Positions 1 to 12,100 of a DNA stretch of 64,000 bases are shown here, one piece after another (the first letter of the stretch is position 1; each line of letters starts with the position of its first letter). Origin of the DNA: Sphaeramia orbicularis (lineage: Eukaryota; Chordata; Actinopteri; Kurtiformes; Apogonidae); the NCBI RefSeq assembly GCF_902148855.1, contig NC_043963.1:38731807-38795806 (forward strand), given 5' to 3'. Position numbers and translations under genes: made by a program. The notes below the pieces were generated by a model, which was not told the DNA's origin, searched no databases, and saw only the letters and a list, made by a program, of their open reading frames with translations.

Positions 1-699
1 AAAGACGTGGACCTTAATAGTTTAATTGTCGTAAATCACCCATAGAAGTGCATGTGACAGTGAATGGTCATTCATTTGTATATGTCAGCCTTGCGATGAA
101 CTAGCAACCCATCCAGGGTGTACCCCGCCTTTGCCCAAGGGTAGCCAGGATAGGTCCCTACAACCCTCATGAAGATTAAGCAGTTCAGAACATGGATGGA
201 TGCTTTAGAGTCATGATAGAGTCTAAAGATTTTTATTATATGCATTATAAAACTCAATGATAAAACAATGGAGACACAGCAGCTTATATTCATGAAAATA
301 CTGACCAGTGTTTAATTCATGTAGATATTGTCAAAATATTGCAATACTTTTTATCTAAAATTATAACAAAATGCCATCACACAGGCAGAGCAAACCTTTG
401 GTTGCAACTCCCATGCATTTTATTGTAACTGAGGTGGAAAAAACGGTGATTTGGATTATTATTCTACCTTTAAAAACAAAACAAAACAAAAACAAAACAG
501 CAAAAGATCATTATATATTTACTTCAAACAAAAACCATACTGATGACGTCCACGTTTCCTCTCCATGTGGTCATATTACACGAACTATTCACTGACCTTT
601 CAGAAAATATGCTCTATCACAACATCTATCGCTGTCTTGACCTGCAATGACCTGTATATGATTTGCGTACTGTATTTCATGCCAATCTTGTGTTCATAC
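1..699. other. sephs2 3'-side intron, no exon seen
   Basis: This should lie between sephs2 exon 7 and the missing terminal exon(s). Neither strand shows the expected C-terminal SEPHS2 residues. The one recognisable item is a teleost repeat tail at about 80-205. The rest is AT-rich with no readable feature. Confidence 0.6.
80..205 (+). repeat. Teleost LINE/SINE-type 3' tail repeat
   Basis: The words catccagggtgtaccccgcc, gggtagccaggataggt, caaccctcatgaagattaag and catggatgga match the very common teleost repeat tail, in which a 'gtccagggtgtaccccgcct' block leads to a GGATGGATGGA end. The copy is diverged. Family membership is from memory of the consensus, not from a search. Confidence 0.7.
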
Positions 700-3600
700 C
701 AGAAGTCTCAGCTGATGTGCCCTGAATCAGGTTGAACAGGTTTCCACAGGCTTTACTGATGGCAGCCATCTTGGCTATGATCGGCAGGTTGTGGATGACA
801 AAGGCCACCTCGTTTTGTTGCTGTGCTGCCAGGTTGTTGGCATGTCCCAACAGCCCGAAACCTGTCACATCTGTTGCGGCGTGGGCCTGGAATTTGTGCA
901 TCAGGCTTGCCGCTAGAGACAAAAAGAATAAATAGGAACAACACAACTTGGGTAAACAAGTCAGTGCATGTGGTTTGTGCCATAAATTAATGATTTACTG
1001 GTTTTTTTTTTTGGGAATAAAAAACAAAGCCTTTCATACCTGTGCGGTTTAGTGTTGCCATAGAGAACATGGCTTCCTGATAGGCCTCTTTAACTTCCTC
1101 TTTGGTGACAACTAGCTTGATCTTGTTCCACCTTTCAGGCTGAGACAGAAAAGCAAGGACATGGTTCAGAGATTTGTACAAAGATATAGGTGTGAGCTGT
1201 AAAGTATCAGTTCCAAACATATAAAGCTTAATGATGAACAGAACAGTTGGCGTGAGAAAAGTCTGTGGAGAACCTGGTCGAGCCACTGGTGAGCATTGAC
1301 AGCCACTTGCGTCCCCAGAGGTTTTGTCAGGACCAAGACGTCACCTGGTACGGCACCATCTGGCCTGGAAAAGGCATACACAGTAGAGAGTAACAGCCTT
1401 GTTGGACACTTAAACTGCTCAATAGGTTACAATCAGGCACAGATTTACTCATTTCATATGCAAATACTCATTCATTGTTAAGAAACGAATTTAAAGTGCT
1501 TTAGCCATTTGAGTTATCCACAAAAAACAACAGGAGAGTCCAGCATCTAGTACAGTTAAATGTAATGCAGCTGTTAAAGTTTTTTTTCTTAGTTTTTTTG
1601 CTGTTCTTTTTTTTTTTTTTTTTTAATTTAAATTGCACTAAGAATTTTTTACCACACATCTAATTACAGACGATAACCAACAAATAACAGTGACATGTTG
1701 AATTCAGTGTAAAGGATGTGGCAGCTGACATCACTGTGGTTAAAATGAATAAAAACGGCTTGCAAAGCTACATGTATTTCAACACATCCCCCGTCTGCTG
1801 AAATAGTCAAAGCTGATTACATTCTGACAGAGGCTGTTGAAAGACATTCAGGGAGAAAAGGAAGCTTCAACTAAACTAGACTGGTGAGGTAGGTGCAACA
1901 GGCAATATTAATATTCAAGTAATCAATTTACTATACATAACACTATGTGAAGTATTTAAAAATGAAATGCGGTTCTTAAGTGGAAGAAATATTAAGACTG
2001 TGCTTGATTTCACCAATAGAATGTAAATGTAAATATAAAAGTCAGTGAATATACTGTATAAATGTATAGATCTTTGTAAATATTTATCATGTAGAAAATC
2101 ACTGTTGATTTTCTATAGATACAACAGCCCTTCAATGTGACCGTTTAATATTCTGTTCCTGGAAAATCAATTGCTCCTATGTGTTCTTAATTTTTGTGTT
2201 TCCTGTTATTGAGAAAATAATCTAAATACACCTTATTTCTTTGTTGACTTGTAAAGAACCGTTTCCATGTGTCCTTTGCACAAAAAGTCATGTCAAATGT
2301 TGACTTGTTACTAATTTAAACCTGTGGAATTATTATGTCCACATCTGTGTATTTATAATCATTAGACACACATTCTTTTCTAGAGAAACATATCATCAGC
2401 TTGATGTAACTCACATAATAAACTCATTAGGCTGGCACACAACAGATGCTACTCCACCCACGATGATCCAGGGGTTGATGACTGTCTGACCTCCTGTCAC
2501 TGAAGTACCTCCCTCCTCTGCTGCATCACGAAAACCTCGAATCATCAGCGGCATGACACGCTCACGATCCTGTGATAGATACACAAATGTAAATAATATC
2601 ACAACAGATACACTGGTGTTCAGATGACACAGTGCACCACATATATGCACAAATATTTAAAAACACTTTAGTAGTGGAATCTCCAAGGAAGTGGCAGTAC
2701 ATTACAGCACAGTCATTACCTTGGCATCCACCCATAAATACACAACACTACCTTCTCATTCATCTTCTGGCTGACACTCAGCAGCATCAGCATGTTGTCG
2801 CACTCCGTGATGCCCATAGCATAGAGATCACTGAGGACATTAGCACACGCTATCCTACCCTGAGGTGAACAGATGGAGAGAAAAAACAAGTCAAAACAGG
2901 CCAAAAATTTTAAGGATGATGACAGCTTGCAGAAAATAAACAGATTTTTCATTCGGTTATTTAGTTTTTTTTCAGTAATTGGTAGAAAGTATTGTATATA
3001 AAGGGATTAGGCAGGTTAAGGCAGGTTAAGACGTTTCCACTACATCAAGAACCATGAGTTGGCTGCGTCCATGAAATTTCATGACACCTCCAGCTCTTAC
3101 AACACTCTGATGTTTCATCAAAACACATTTGTCTAAAAACCACTGCACTTGTGGATTTCTGTGATTTGTAACAATTGCTGCATTATCTTGAGTGACAGGG
3201 CTGTATTGCACAGTGCAGTGCTAGAAAAAGTGCTGCTAAATATTTGCATTCTCCAAATAGAAATGGGCCAGATCAAGTGAAAGTGAACATCAGTCTCAAA
3301 AATGTAAGTTTCACCTATCATTTCTCAAATAGGCTCATTTTTTAGCTTAAGAACTTTATTTTATGGAACTGTTTACAAAATTTCAGTATCACGTAGAAAA
3401 AAAGATATAAAGATATAATCAATATAAAATTAAACCTAAAAAGGACTAAAATATGGAAATGTACTATTAACTTTAATAATATTTTTCTCGCTTGTGTAAG
3501 TGATATTTTAAGTCTGTGAAGCTGTAGTAACTAATTATTCAACAGTACAATATAGAAAAGTTATGTACAATCAAATTATTTGTAAAATGTCCACTGCCTT

Positions 3601-5534
3601 TAGCTGTATATATCACTTCAGTTGTAATATGCATGTTAAATAAAAGTTTATTAGAATATTTGCAGTTTTTTTTTTCCAGCAAAGTCTTTTATTATGACTA
3701 CTGAAAAAAGTGACAAACTGCTGTCCCAGTGTCACAACAGTTGTGTTCATAAAAATGTATCATTTCAACATTTTTTTGATCAAATATTAATCACCATCGA
3801 ACTTTAACATCAGAGCTAAGTTTCATTTAGTATCAATTTCTTATGAGAACAGCATATTTTGTACATTTGTGCAAAGTGAAAAAAAAAAGATGTTCATTTT
3901 GAGTCCCTGTGTCACACAGCAGTAATTTAAGTATTTTTACCCCAAAATTTTATTTTTGTAAATTGTAACATGTATCACGTGAAATTACTTACTGAGACCT
4001 ATTCATACATGTATTAAACATGGATATAAACTATTTAGTTTTCAACACAGAGCTTGTTGAATATGAAATGTGTCCCTGTGTCACCACTTGATCTGGCCCA
4101 AATATTACTTTACTTGTGAACAAAATGTCCAATATGGCATTGATAAGCAATCTTTTGTCATTGGATATGCAATTTTCTGACTTGATAAAGTGGCAGTAAA
4201 ACTGTTTGGCTTTAACATAATTATTACTTATATACTCTAACAGTAGGAAGTGTTTGAATGGCTGGTTAAAGACATTCTTCACATAATACAGATAGTAGCA
4301 TCTACAACTTCTGAGCCAGGAAAAAAAAAAAAACTTGAGATGTATCATTAAAAATACATAGATCTCTAACACTATAAAAGACCCCAACAGAGAGTGACAA
4401 ATGTGTTTGTTCTGTATGAAGAGAAACACATGTTCCTTGCTTACCATCATGTAAGGATCCTCCACCAGAGGGTAGAAAAAGTCTGTGGTCTGGACCAGTG
4501 AGAGTCCTCCATGCCTCAGAGGAATCACACAACAGTCCATGCCAACACCTGAAACGCACCACAGCACGTGTTTACACACACAGAGACATACTGCAGACTT
4601 GAAGTACACATGTAACTATCGTGCTTAACTGATTAGTTTTTATCAAACAGAGTGGTCTTACAGTGAATGATCTAGGGGTGTTGGGGTTTTGTTGACATTT
4701 CTAACTTGGATGTGACAGTTTTCTGCTGATGTGTTTAACACTGATACTGGTACTGAATGGTTGTATTGAATTACAAAATAAAAAGATGTTTGCGGTCACT
4801 CATTGTAACTGTATCACGTCACAGAAGTGAATTATGTACTTCCACTTGCGAAACATTTTTGTTAAAATAAATGTTTGACCGTGTACATGAACTTTGAACC
4901 AGAAGCATCACATATTAATCTGCTGAATCATACCACCACTTTAACATTCCACCAACTTGTGAGCTCTCACTTTACTTCATGAGCTATTTTAGTTAACTAT
5001 TACAGGTGTTTACTACATAGTGATACCAAGATAGTGTGGACACAGTGACAACAGAGAGCAATAAAGAGTAAACATTACTTTTATTGATGTGGACCTGTGC
5101 TCTTGCCCATCTGTCAAATGAGCCGCTCTGTGAGTTAACGCTAGCTAGCATGGTTAGCCACAGCGCGCTAGCTAACAGTCTGTGTTAACCATTACGGTTC
5201 CTAAAAGATGCCGTGGACGACAAGGCTAGCTCTGCTAACTATCAATATGTGTCTTACCGAGTCGAGGACCGGGCGCCTGTTGGCCGAACTCAGACGCTTG
5301 GTCCACGGCCTTTCCCGTTCCGTCGGCCCCGTGCGGCTCCAGTCCCGCCAGGAGTTTGAGCAGAGCCTCCTGCGGGACCTTGCAGCCTCATCCCTTCAGG
5401 TCCGAATAGGCAGTGAGTCGGAACCCGCGCTCCAGGCCATGCTCCTCGGGTTTGAAAGGTTTGTATCCGGGGGGAAAGTAACCCTCGGTTCCCGCAGCCT
5501 CAGCCGGAGGAGGCGGGGGTGTTGAGCCTGACAT
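700..5534 (-). CDS. sephs2: Selenophosphate synthetase 2 (selenoprotein), 3'-partial
   Basis: It makes selenophosphate from selenide and ATP, the selenium donor for selenocysteine synthesis. Seven coding exons join in frame: 5258-5534, 4445-4548, 2752-2859, 2415-2569, 1274-1364, 1040-1139 and 700-912, giving 349 codons plus one base. The N-terminal region has the loop [11 protein letters not shown], where U is an in-frame TGA at 5388-5390 (residue 49), followed by the family's conserved Lys52. Later motifs are [60 protein letters not shown] and [15 protein letters not shown]. The Sec codon and [13 protein letters not shown] match SEPHS2 rather than SEPHS1. The start is the ATG at 5534 ([10 protein letters not shown]). 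The C-terminal segment (GGLLICLPRE region in relatives) and the SECIS element are not in 1-699 and must lie beyond the left edge. Mammalian SEPHS2 is intronless, so this multi-exon form is the ancestral type. Confidence 0.96.
3266..4102. repeat. Possible inverted-repeat element in sephs2 intron 2
   Basis: The 16-base word tgggccagatcaagtg at about 3266-3281 recurs as its reverse complement near 4085-4100 (cacttgatctggccca). Both sit in the intron between exons 2 and 3. The arms may be the ends of an 830-base non-autonomous DNA element. No clear target duplication was found. Similarity beyond about 20 bases is weak, so chance or an old element are both possible. Confidence 0.35.
5388..5390 (-). 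other. sephs2: In-frame UGA selenocysteine codon of sephs2
   Basis: On the minus strand the codons read GGA TGA GGC TGC AAG, giving G-U-G-C-K. This aligns exactly with the selenocysteine of vertebrate SEPHS2. The frame stays open on both sides to the splice donor at 5256-5257. Ordinary ORF calling would treat this as a stop and lose exon 1. Confidence 0.95.
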
Positions 5535-5720
5535 GCCTGCCTGAAGAGCACTTCAAACAGACAACACCAGACGCACACACCGGCAAATAAAGGAGTGACG
5601 GATGAACGGAGCCCTGCGTCCGCGGAGCGCAGCCGTCAAGCAGCGGCCGGCACGGGGTCACCAAAATAAAACCCCCGAACCTCCTGTCAGAACTTCACAG
5701 CCCTCACCCGACAGTTCCTA
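5535..5720 (-). promoter_or_regulatory. sephs2: Probable sephs2 5' UTR and promoter (GC/CpG-rich)
   Basis: The bases just upstream of the sephs2 ATG are much richer in G+C and CpG than the surrounding AT-rich sequence (for example gcgtccgcggagcgcagccg near 5616-5635). This fits a CpG-rich promoter and 5' leader. No TATA box was recognised and the start site cannot be fixed from sequence alone. Confidence 0.5.
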
Positions 5721-5952
5721 CTGTACAACATCAATGCTTAATGAAAGTGTGCTTAATAAAAACACAATGTGTAAATTCATATTAAACATTGGCTGTGATA
5801 TATTCAAAGAAAGTGAAGTAAATATCTTATTTTGAAGGTAAAGTGGCCACTTCCGCTTCACAGGAGCTCATTTCCATCTGCTGTCAGGTGCACCAATGAC
5901 ATCCACAATGTTGGCACTTCAGGTTTTGGGCTATTTCGTTGTACGTATTCCC

Positions 5953-6080
5953 GGGGGCGGGATTACGTTCTACGTATCAGGGTTAGGGGTTAAGGGATAA
6001 CCGGATTATGACACCGCGCCGACACAAGAACCCAAACCTGCATCACACACATCACTGGCGCAGGACGTAACCCCGCCCCC
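5953..6080. repeat. GC-rich inverted repeat upstream of sephs2
   Basis: The arm gggggcgggattacgttct (from 5953) pairs with aggacgtaaccccgccccc (ending 6080). About 18 of 20 bases match, with roughly 85 bases between the arms. It could be a small miniature transposon or a long hairpin. The GGGGCGGG core in each arm also resembles an Sp1 site. Function is unknown. Confidence 0.5.
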
Positions 6081-6583
6081 AATATAGGAGTCCCCCATAC
6101 TGTTAGACTTGGGCCCGGGTTCCTGAAGATTCTGAGAATCCTCTCACAGAGCTCCTAATTTAACCTAAAAATTCCTAGCAAGGAGTCTTAGTTTAGGAGT
6201 GATTCCAGAACACTCCCAAAGAACTCTGAGCAAGGAATGGACAGAAGTTCCTATGTTAGTGAGGAGGTGTGGTTGACCCTGTTGCTAGGTAAAAGTCATC
6301 ATTTCAAAAGCTGTGATTGGTTGAACCTAAAAGCTAGAAAAAAATATACTTTTGGTGATAATGGCCAAGGGATGGACCCTCAAATCGATAAACTTAATCA
6401 TAGAATCTAATCTTATGAAGACTGTGTAATTGCAAATAATATTTCACATTAAAGAAAATATCTGTTCAATGAATAGTGAGCTACACTTTAAAATTATCCT
6501 ACAAAATGTGTGGAAAAAAACTAAGGGCCACTTGCACAGTATTCACATAGTGAGTTATATTTATTTGCTCATATTAATTGGCA

Positions 6584-7120
6584 CACTGTAAAAAAAAAAT
6601 CTGTAATTTAACAGAATTTTTACTGTTAATTTTACAGATTTTTCCTGCATTTTTAAGATACAGGAAAATATCTATGAAATTATAAAAATAGACTGTGATT
6701 TTACATGTCAAATGTAAAACAACACAAAAAAACTGTAACTGAATAACCATAAAATTTCCATTTTTTTTTAAAGATTTTTTTTTCCACAGAAAAATACAGT
6801 TAAAATACATTTGCAAATGTATCGTAATTCACAAATATTTATTTTCTATTCATGAGATTAAATTGTTAATTTAAAGTTTAATACTGTAAAAAAAATCAAA
6901 TAAAATGAGATAAAATTACTGATAATTAACCGTAAATGAAGTATTTGTTCTGCAAGTTTAACAAGACTTGTTTGTTAATTGGCAAATATCTTGTGTAATT
7001 ACGGGAGGTTTCACAACAAAAATGTTGAATAAATGTACTTTTGGGAATGTATAACATGCATAAGCACTGATAAACTGTCCAAATACAGTTTTTATCAGTG
7101 GATCGTACAACTTAGTCTCA

Positions 7121-7189
<69 letters not shown>

Positions 7190-7211
7190 TTATTTATTTA
7201 TATATATATAT

Positions 7212-7275
<64 letters not shown>

Positions 7276-7517
7276 CAATATATAGGTAATTTGATTCTTT
7301 TAATACATGTAAATATTTTTTATTAAACATTAAAAAGTCAAAAAATATGCAAAATCCCATGTAAAGTTAGGGCAAAAAACTGTATTTTAAATATGGAAAA
7401 TTACTGTATTTTTATGAGATGGTTATTTTCCATTATTTAACAGTATTTTTTCGGCACCCCTGCTGCCAGAATAATACAATTTTTTAACGTGTTTTTTTTT
7501 TTTTTTTTTTTACAGTG
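6584..7517. mobile_element. Miniature element with CACTGTAAAA termini (inner, nested)
   Basis: The left end cactgtaaaaaaaaaatctg is mirrored by the right end, a T-run followed by tttacagtg. The interior is very AT-rich and repeats short ACTGTAAA and TTACAG words. It has no coding capacity. It lies inside the GGGCCC-ended element, so it probably inserted later, or the two form one complex palindromic element. No target duplication could be confirmed. Confidence 0.5.
7129..7274. repeat. (TA)n microsatellite with TTTA and CA interruptions
   Basis: About 145 bases of nearly pure TA dinucleotide, interrupted by a TTTA tract near 7185-7200 and a CACACACA tract near 7212-7225. It is self-complementary and likely length-variable. 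It sits within the nested inverted-repeat element. Confidence 0.95.
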
Positions 7518-8278
7518 CAATCTGTAGCATTTAATTAATTCACTGTCATCCAGTATTTGGAGAATATCCCTCCTGCCTCTTCCATTGGCTATTTTGTCCT
7601 CTGCTTAGGGAACTCCTAAGCCCCTTAAAAGTCCTCCTCCCTGCTCTTAACAGATCTCACCTTAGGAGCTCTCTTAAGGGCTAGAATTCTTTAGGAATAG
7701 CTTTTATTTTTACTAGGATCTACTCTTAATTTTTAGGGGAAATTCAAAGAAAACATCATGATTCTAAGAATTTTCTTAGAATTTGGGCACTAGGAGCAAC
7801 TCTTCACACTAACAATCTTTAGGAGTACGGGCCCTGGTTTTTAGCTGAACTCTAGTTTTAAATGAATGAATCAAAGCACTAAAATATCCAATGAACTAGA
7901 AGGGCATTGAGAAAAAAAAACTACAGATGGGTAATTTCATGCAGGCATCAGCCACCTCTCTAATGTTACAGACAAGATTTCAGCCTCTTCTTCTTTTATG
8001 TGTTCCAAACTTTAAGGTGTTCATTATTTGTCTTTGCTCTACTCTTTCTCCAAGTTTCATGACAACTAGTGCAAAATCCTTCTGACAGACAAAAAGCAAC
8101 ACATGCAGCTCCTTGACTGAGGGAATAATGCTAGTCTGATAAATGTTGAAGAAATAAGCAAAAATAATTTGCACCCCCCCAGTTATTATAAATTGCCCCC
8201 AACAAAAACACACAAGTATCCACCTTAAAAACACTCAAATAATGAATAGTAATGAATAATAAACTAATGAATAACTGA

Positions 8279-8288
8279 TTTATTTATT
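8279..8288 (-). terminator. ikbkg: Candidate ikbkg poly(A) signals
   Basis: The minus strand reads AATAAATAAA here, two overlapping canonical hexamers about 860 bases downstream of the ikbkg stop codon. No coding sequence lies between. This makes 8290-9144 the likely 3' UTR. Confidence 0.5.
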
Positions 8289-9144
8289 TTATCTTAAACA
8301 GTTTGAAACAATATTCTTCGCACCAAATGATCTATAATTACAGACAACATTCACACAGACTGTGAAGGGAACTTGATGTGCTTACAATCTGATAAATAGC
8401 AAGGTGCCACAGGTAAATATAGACATAAGGGGCACAAAAAGGCATTGGGTCAAGGGATAGGTCTAGCATTAGAGATAAAAGCAGTGATGCAGTAAAATGT
8501 GTACACAGGCACATAACACAGAGAATGGCTACTTTTTTCAATAAGAGTAAACCCATCTCTAATACATAGTAATACATGTTTTGAGGTAATGTAGACAAGC
8601 AACATTTATGACCAAAACATATATGAATATACTTTATCATTTAAAGCTCACTAGGTTATTCACATTTTTTTCTCATTTTTAGGGAGCTCCTCCCCTCTGA
8701 ATTGTCTTTTTTTTTGTCTAAGTCTATTATGTATGGATATAATATGGAAGATGCAGTTGAGGAAAAACCCTTACTCCAGTGTGTGTAGATACCTTTGAGG
8801 TCGTCGCTACACTAATAGAGTGAAGTGGGAAAAAACTGATGAACAAATACTGCTGGACATGTTAGGGTATGATGGGGGTTGTGATGCAAGAAAAGAGACT
8901 GGGCGGGTGAAAAGATGAATTGTTGTGGAGGCAGAAGGAGTAGAAACAATTGATTGTTGTGAACCACCCAATTAGATTATTTGTAATCACATTAGATCTT
9001 TGATATATATGCATATTTTAATGGCAGAGAAAGTAAGGTGCAACTGCCTAATGTGTTTTTGAGAAAGAAATAGGTACATATGTCTCCTGTATATACTGTG
9101 TGTGTGAATAGATTGATGTTATGGTGTGTTGATCTCTGCTCATG

Positions 9145-12100
9145 TTACTGTATACAGTCCATGACATGAATCTGCAGCGTGTCCATATCTGGAGCGTGAT
9201 ACTGGCACTTAGGACAACATAAATCTGGCAGATCCTCAGCACCAGCTGCACCTTGATCTCCCACTGGTGGCAAACCCTGACTGCGGAACGATGAGGGTGG
9301 GGGTGCGGTGTTGAAAGGGAACACACCTAAAACAAAAAAGTCATAAAGTATTTCCTGAATAAAAGAGCTCAAATATTTTTCATTGGAATTTTCTGTGATT
9401 CAGCCAAAATTACACAGCACCTGTGTGTGTACACTGGTGTGTGCTGGTTGTAGTTTTACCTGGTGGAGGAGGAATGTGTGAGGCCCGTGCTGGAAAGTCC
9501 TCCCGGTGTCTCAGCTTCATTTGCTCCATACGTGCGCTGAAAAAGAGGTGAAAACAATGCATCTCAAACACCTATAAATATCATATTTAATAATACACAG
9601 AGAACAAATCTAAACTTAGTTCTGACTATAATTACAAGGTGTCATTCTTGACCGTTTAACAGCAGTAATGTCTTTGACGACAGGTGCAGGAAAGTTAAAG
9701 TCACCTCAAGATGCACACACAGTAGGAATACACTTTCAATAAAGACAAAACAAACAGCTTTGAATGAACACCAGATATTGTATAGAACAAGACACACTAC
9801 TGTGACAATGATTTTCATTCCAAGGTATCTACAGATACCAGATACTTACATTTTAGACCTTTTCTGCAATAATTTTATCTAATTTCAAGACTAATTTTCA
9901 CCAAATAATCTGTTATTCAAGCACTGCAGGTAAATATAAAGGTGAGCATATATGGGGTCTGTGCAGAGGTAGTTTTTATGTAGGAATACTGGTAATAGAA
10001 TTAAGTTAACATATATTTTGCCGAAATAGTGTCAGGTTCAGGGGTAGGTTTAAAGCTTTAATATCAGAAATGTGGACTTTGACACAGAAGAGTTTGATGA
10101 AATTACATTGAAAGATGGATAAATTAAATTAGATGAAATGTTTGTGGCATTTAGAACTAATGACTTCTAAGGCCTAATATTTATAATACTGAATTTAATA
10201 TTCTTTATGGACCTGCCCTCATGCTGCATATTGTCGGCTTCCTGATAAAACCTGCTAAGTGACATTTTAGGTTGGGAGTAAAAACCTGCTATCTCCCCTA
10301 TTATAGCTTCAAATTTCAGTCTCCTGTGAAAGTTGTTTACATTCCATCATAAGTACCAACATTAAAGGAACATATATTTTTTTGTCATATTTCACAGTTT
10401 CCTGTTATATAAACAGTTTTTTGTTTCTCCTGTAAAATTTGCCAAAAGTCACATAGCAGGTTTTATCAGGAAACCGACGATATCTTGTATTCAATTCAAT
10501 TTTTCTTTGTGGCAGATTTTACCGTGATGTGGCCTCCTGTTTGAGCCTGTCGATCTCAGCCAGAGCCTGATTCAGCTGATCCTGCAGCTCCTCCTTCTTC
10601 TGGTTAAGCTTTTCTCTTGCTTCTCGCTCCGCTAGGAAATCTGCCTTGTAGATCTCAGCCTAAAAAAATATGAGGAAAGTCAGATACAGAAGATGCTGAT
10701 CCTATGTCAGCTGATTTGTTTGAAGTGAGTGTACTCACTCACATTCACTTTCATCTTCCAGTATCAGTTAAAGTCAAACAAAAAAATGTGCTCAACTGTA
10801 TATGTGACACTAGACAGGAAACTCTGCAGCATCTCTACACCAAACAATCATATGAGACTTTCAAAATCTAAAAGCCATGGATTTAAACTCTCCTTGATAC
10901 CCTATCCCAGGTTTTATCAAAACTATATATCTACCATGTATTTATGCTTTGGTGTTAGTGTGACATTTATCTTAAGTGTGTTTTTTGTGTGTTACACAGG
11001 GGAACCTGTGGGAACCAATAAAGCTAATGACTGACTGATTCATTACATGATATGTGAGTTGATGGGTTAAATAACCAAACATGATTCAGGACTCTGGGTA
11101 AGACTGTCAGAAGCAGTGCCCTAAACAAATGGGAGTTACAGACAAATTATGAATTTGCTTGGTTGCATTTGGACTAGGGGTCAACCAATATTCAGGACTG
11201 ATACAACACCATTTACAAGTAACCTAAAACTACCAATATGTGGAACCACTTGTAAAAATGAAAATAACTCATAACATAGGACTTGTAACTCCTTTAAAAA
11301 AAACTTTTGTGAAATGCCTTGATTGTACTGATTGAACTGAAGGGATTACAAACAATTAGTTCTAATAAATGTGTAAATTTGTTGCCTTCTCATTTTGAGG
11401 TCGATTGGCTACTACTCTCAGATAGTGCTGTGGTTAAGATAAAGACTGCTGAAATCAGATCAAGCATATATTCAAATGAATTTAGTTTAACATTAATTTA
11501 TTATTATTCGTTTATTTTGAGATAACAAACTGAATGAAAAATGAAATGAAAAACAAACTAAAAACAATGCTTTAAATCTACAAATGCTAAATAATGCATC
11601 TGTTATCTATCCCTATCCTAACTTAAAAACAATCAAAGAGACAATGACAATGAATCTGCAGACTGTTAACTGAATGACTGGAATTGGAAGGGTAAAATTT
11701 TACCTGTGCTGTGAGAACAGGGACTGTCTCCAGTGAGCCTTTCTGTTGCTCTACCTCTTCCTTCAGTTTATCAATCAGATCCTGCTTCAGGGCCAGAGCT
11801 CTCTCTGCCTCCTCTAGCCGGCTGCACAGATCTCCTCCCTGAAAGGAAAGACCCACAAATACATTAATCCATGCTCTTGACTGCAAAACGAACATGGGTA
11901 AATACATGTTAATGCGGTTTTACCTCACTCTTCAGTTTTGAATCATAGTCTCTAAAGAGACATGTGTAAGCATGCTGTAGTTGTGTCAATTTTTTCCTGT
12001 GAAACAAAAAGGAGAAATAATTGTAGCATACAGTATAATGTGAATGATGTATAATGTGTCAATTTTTTCCTGTGAAACAAAAAGGAGAAATAATTGTAGC

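Larger units (their letters stand above)
6111..7834. mobile_element. Inverted-repeat DNA transposon remnant, Harbinger-like ends (outer)
   Basis: The left end reads gggcccgggttcctgaagatt. The right end, reverse-complemented, reads gggcccgtactcctaaagatt. The two arms stay related inward (both rich in CTCCTAA and TTCTTAGAAT words). GGGCCCGTA-type ends are seen in some PIF/Harbinger non-autonomous elements. No transposase reading frame is present and no clear target-site duplication was seen, so the family is tentative. A second element and a TA microsatellite lie inside it. It fills most of the gap between sephs2 and ikbkg. Confidence 0.5.

Noticed and set aside
4031-4609. 192-residue minus-strand open frame
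   Set aside because: Only the short part 4445-4548 is a real sephs2 exon; the rest is intron read-through.
5208-5525. 105-residue plus-strand open frame over sephs2 exon 1
   Set aside because: It is the complement of the true Sec-containing exon; the protein has no similarity and the minus strand matches SEPHS2 precisely.
7033-7275. 80-residue open frame of alternating Ile-Tyr
   Set aside because: It is translation of the TA microsatellite, not a gene.
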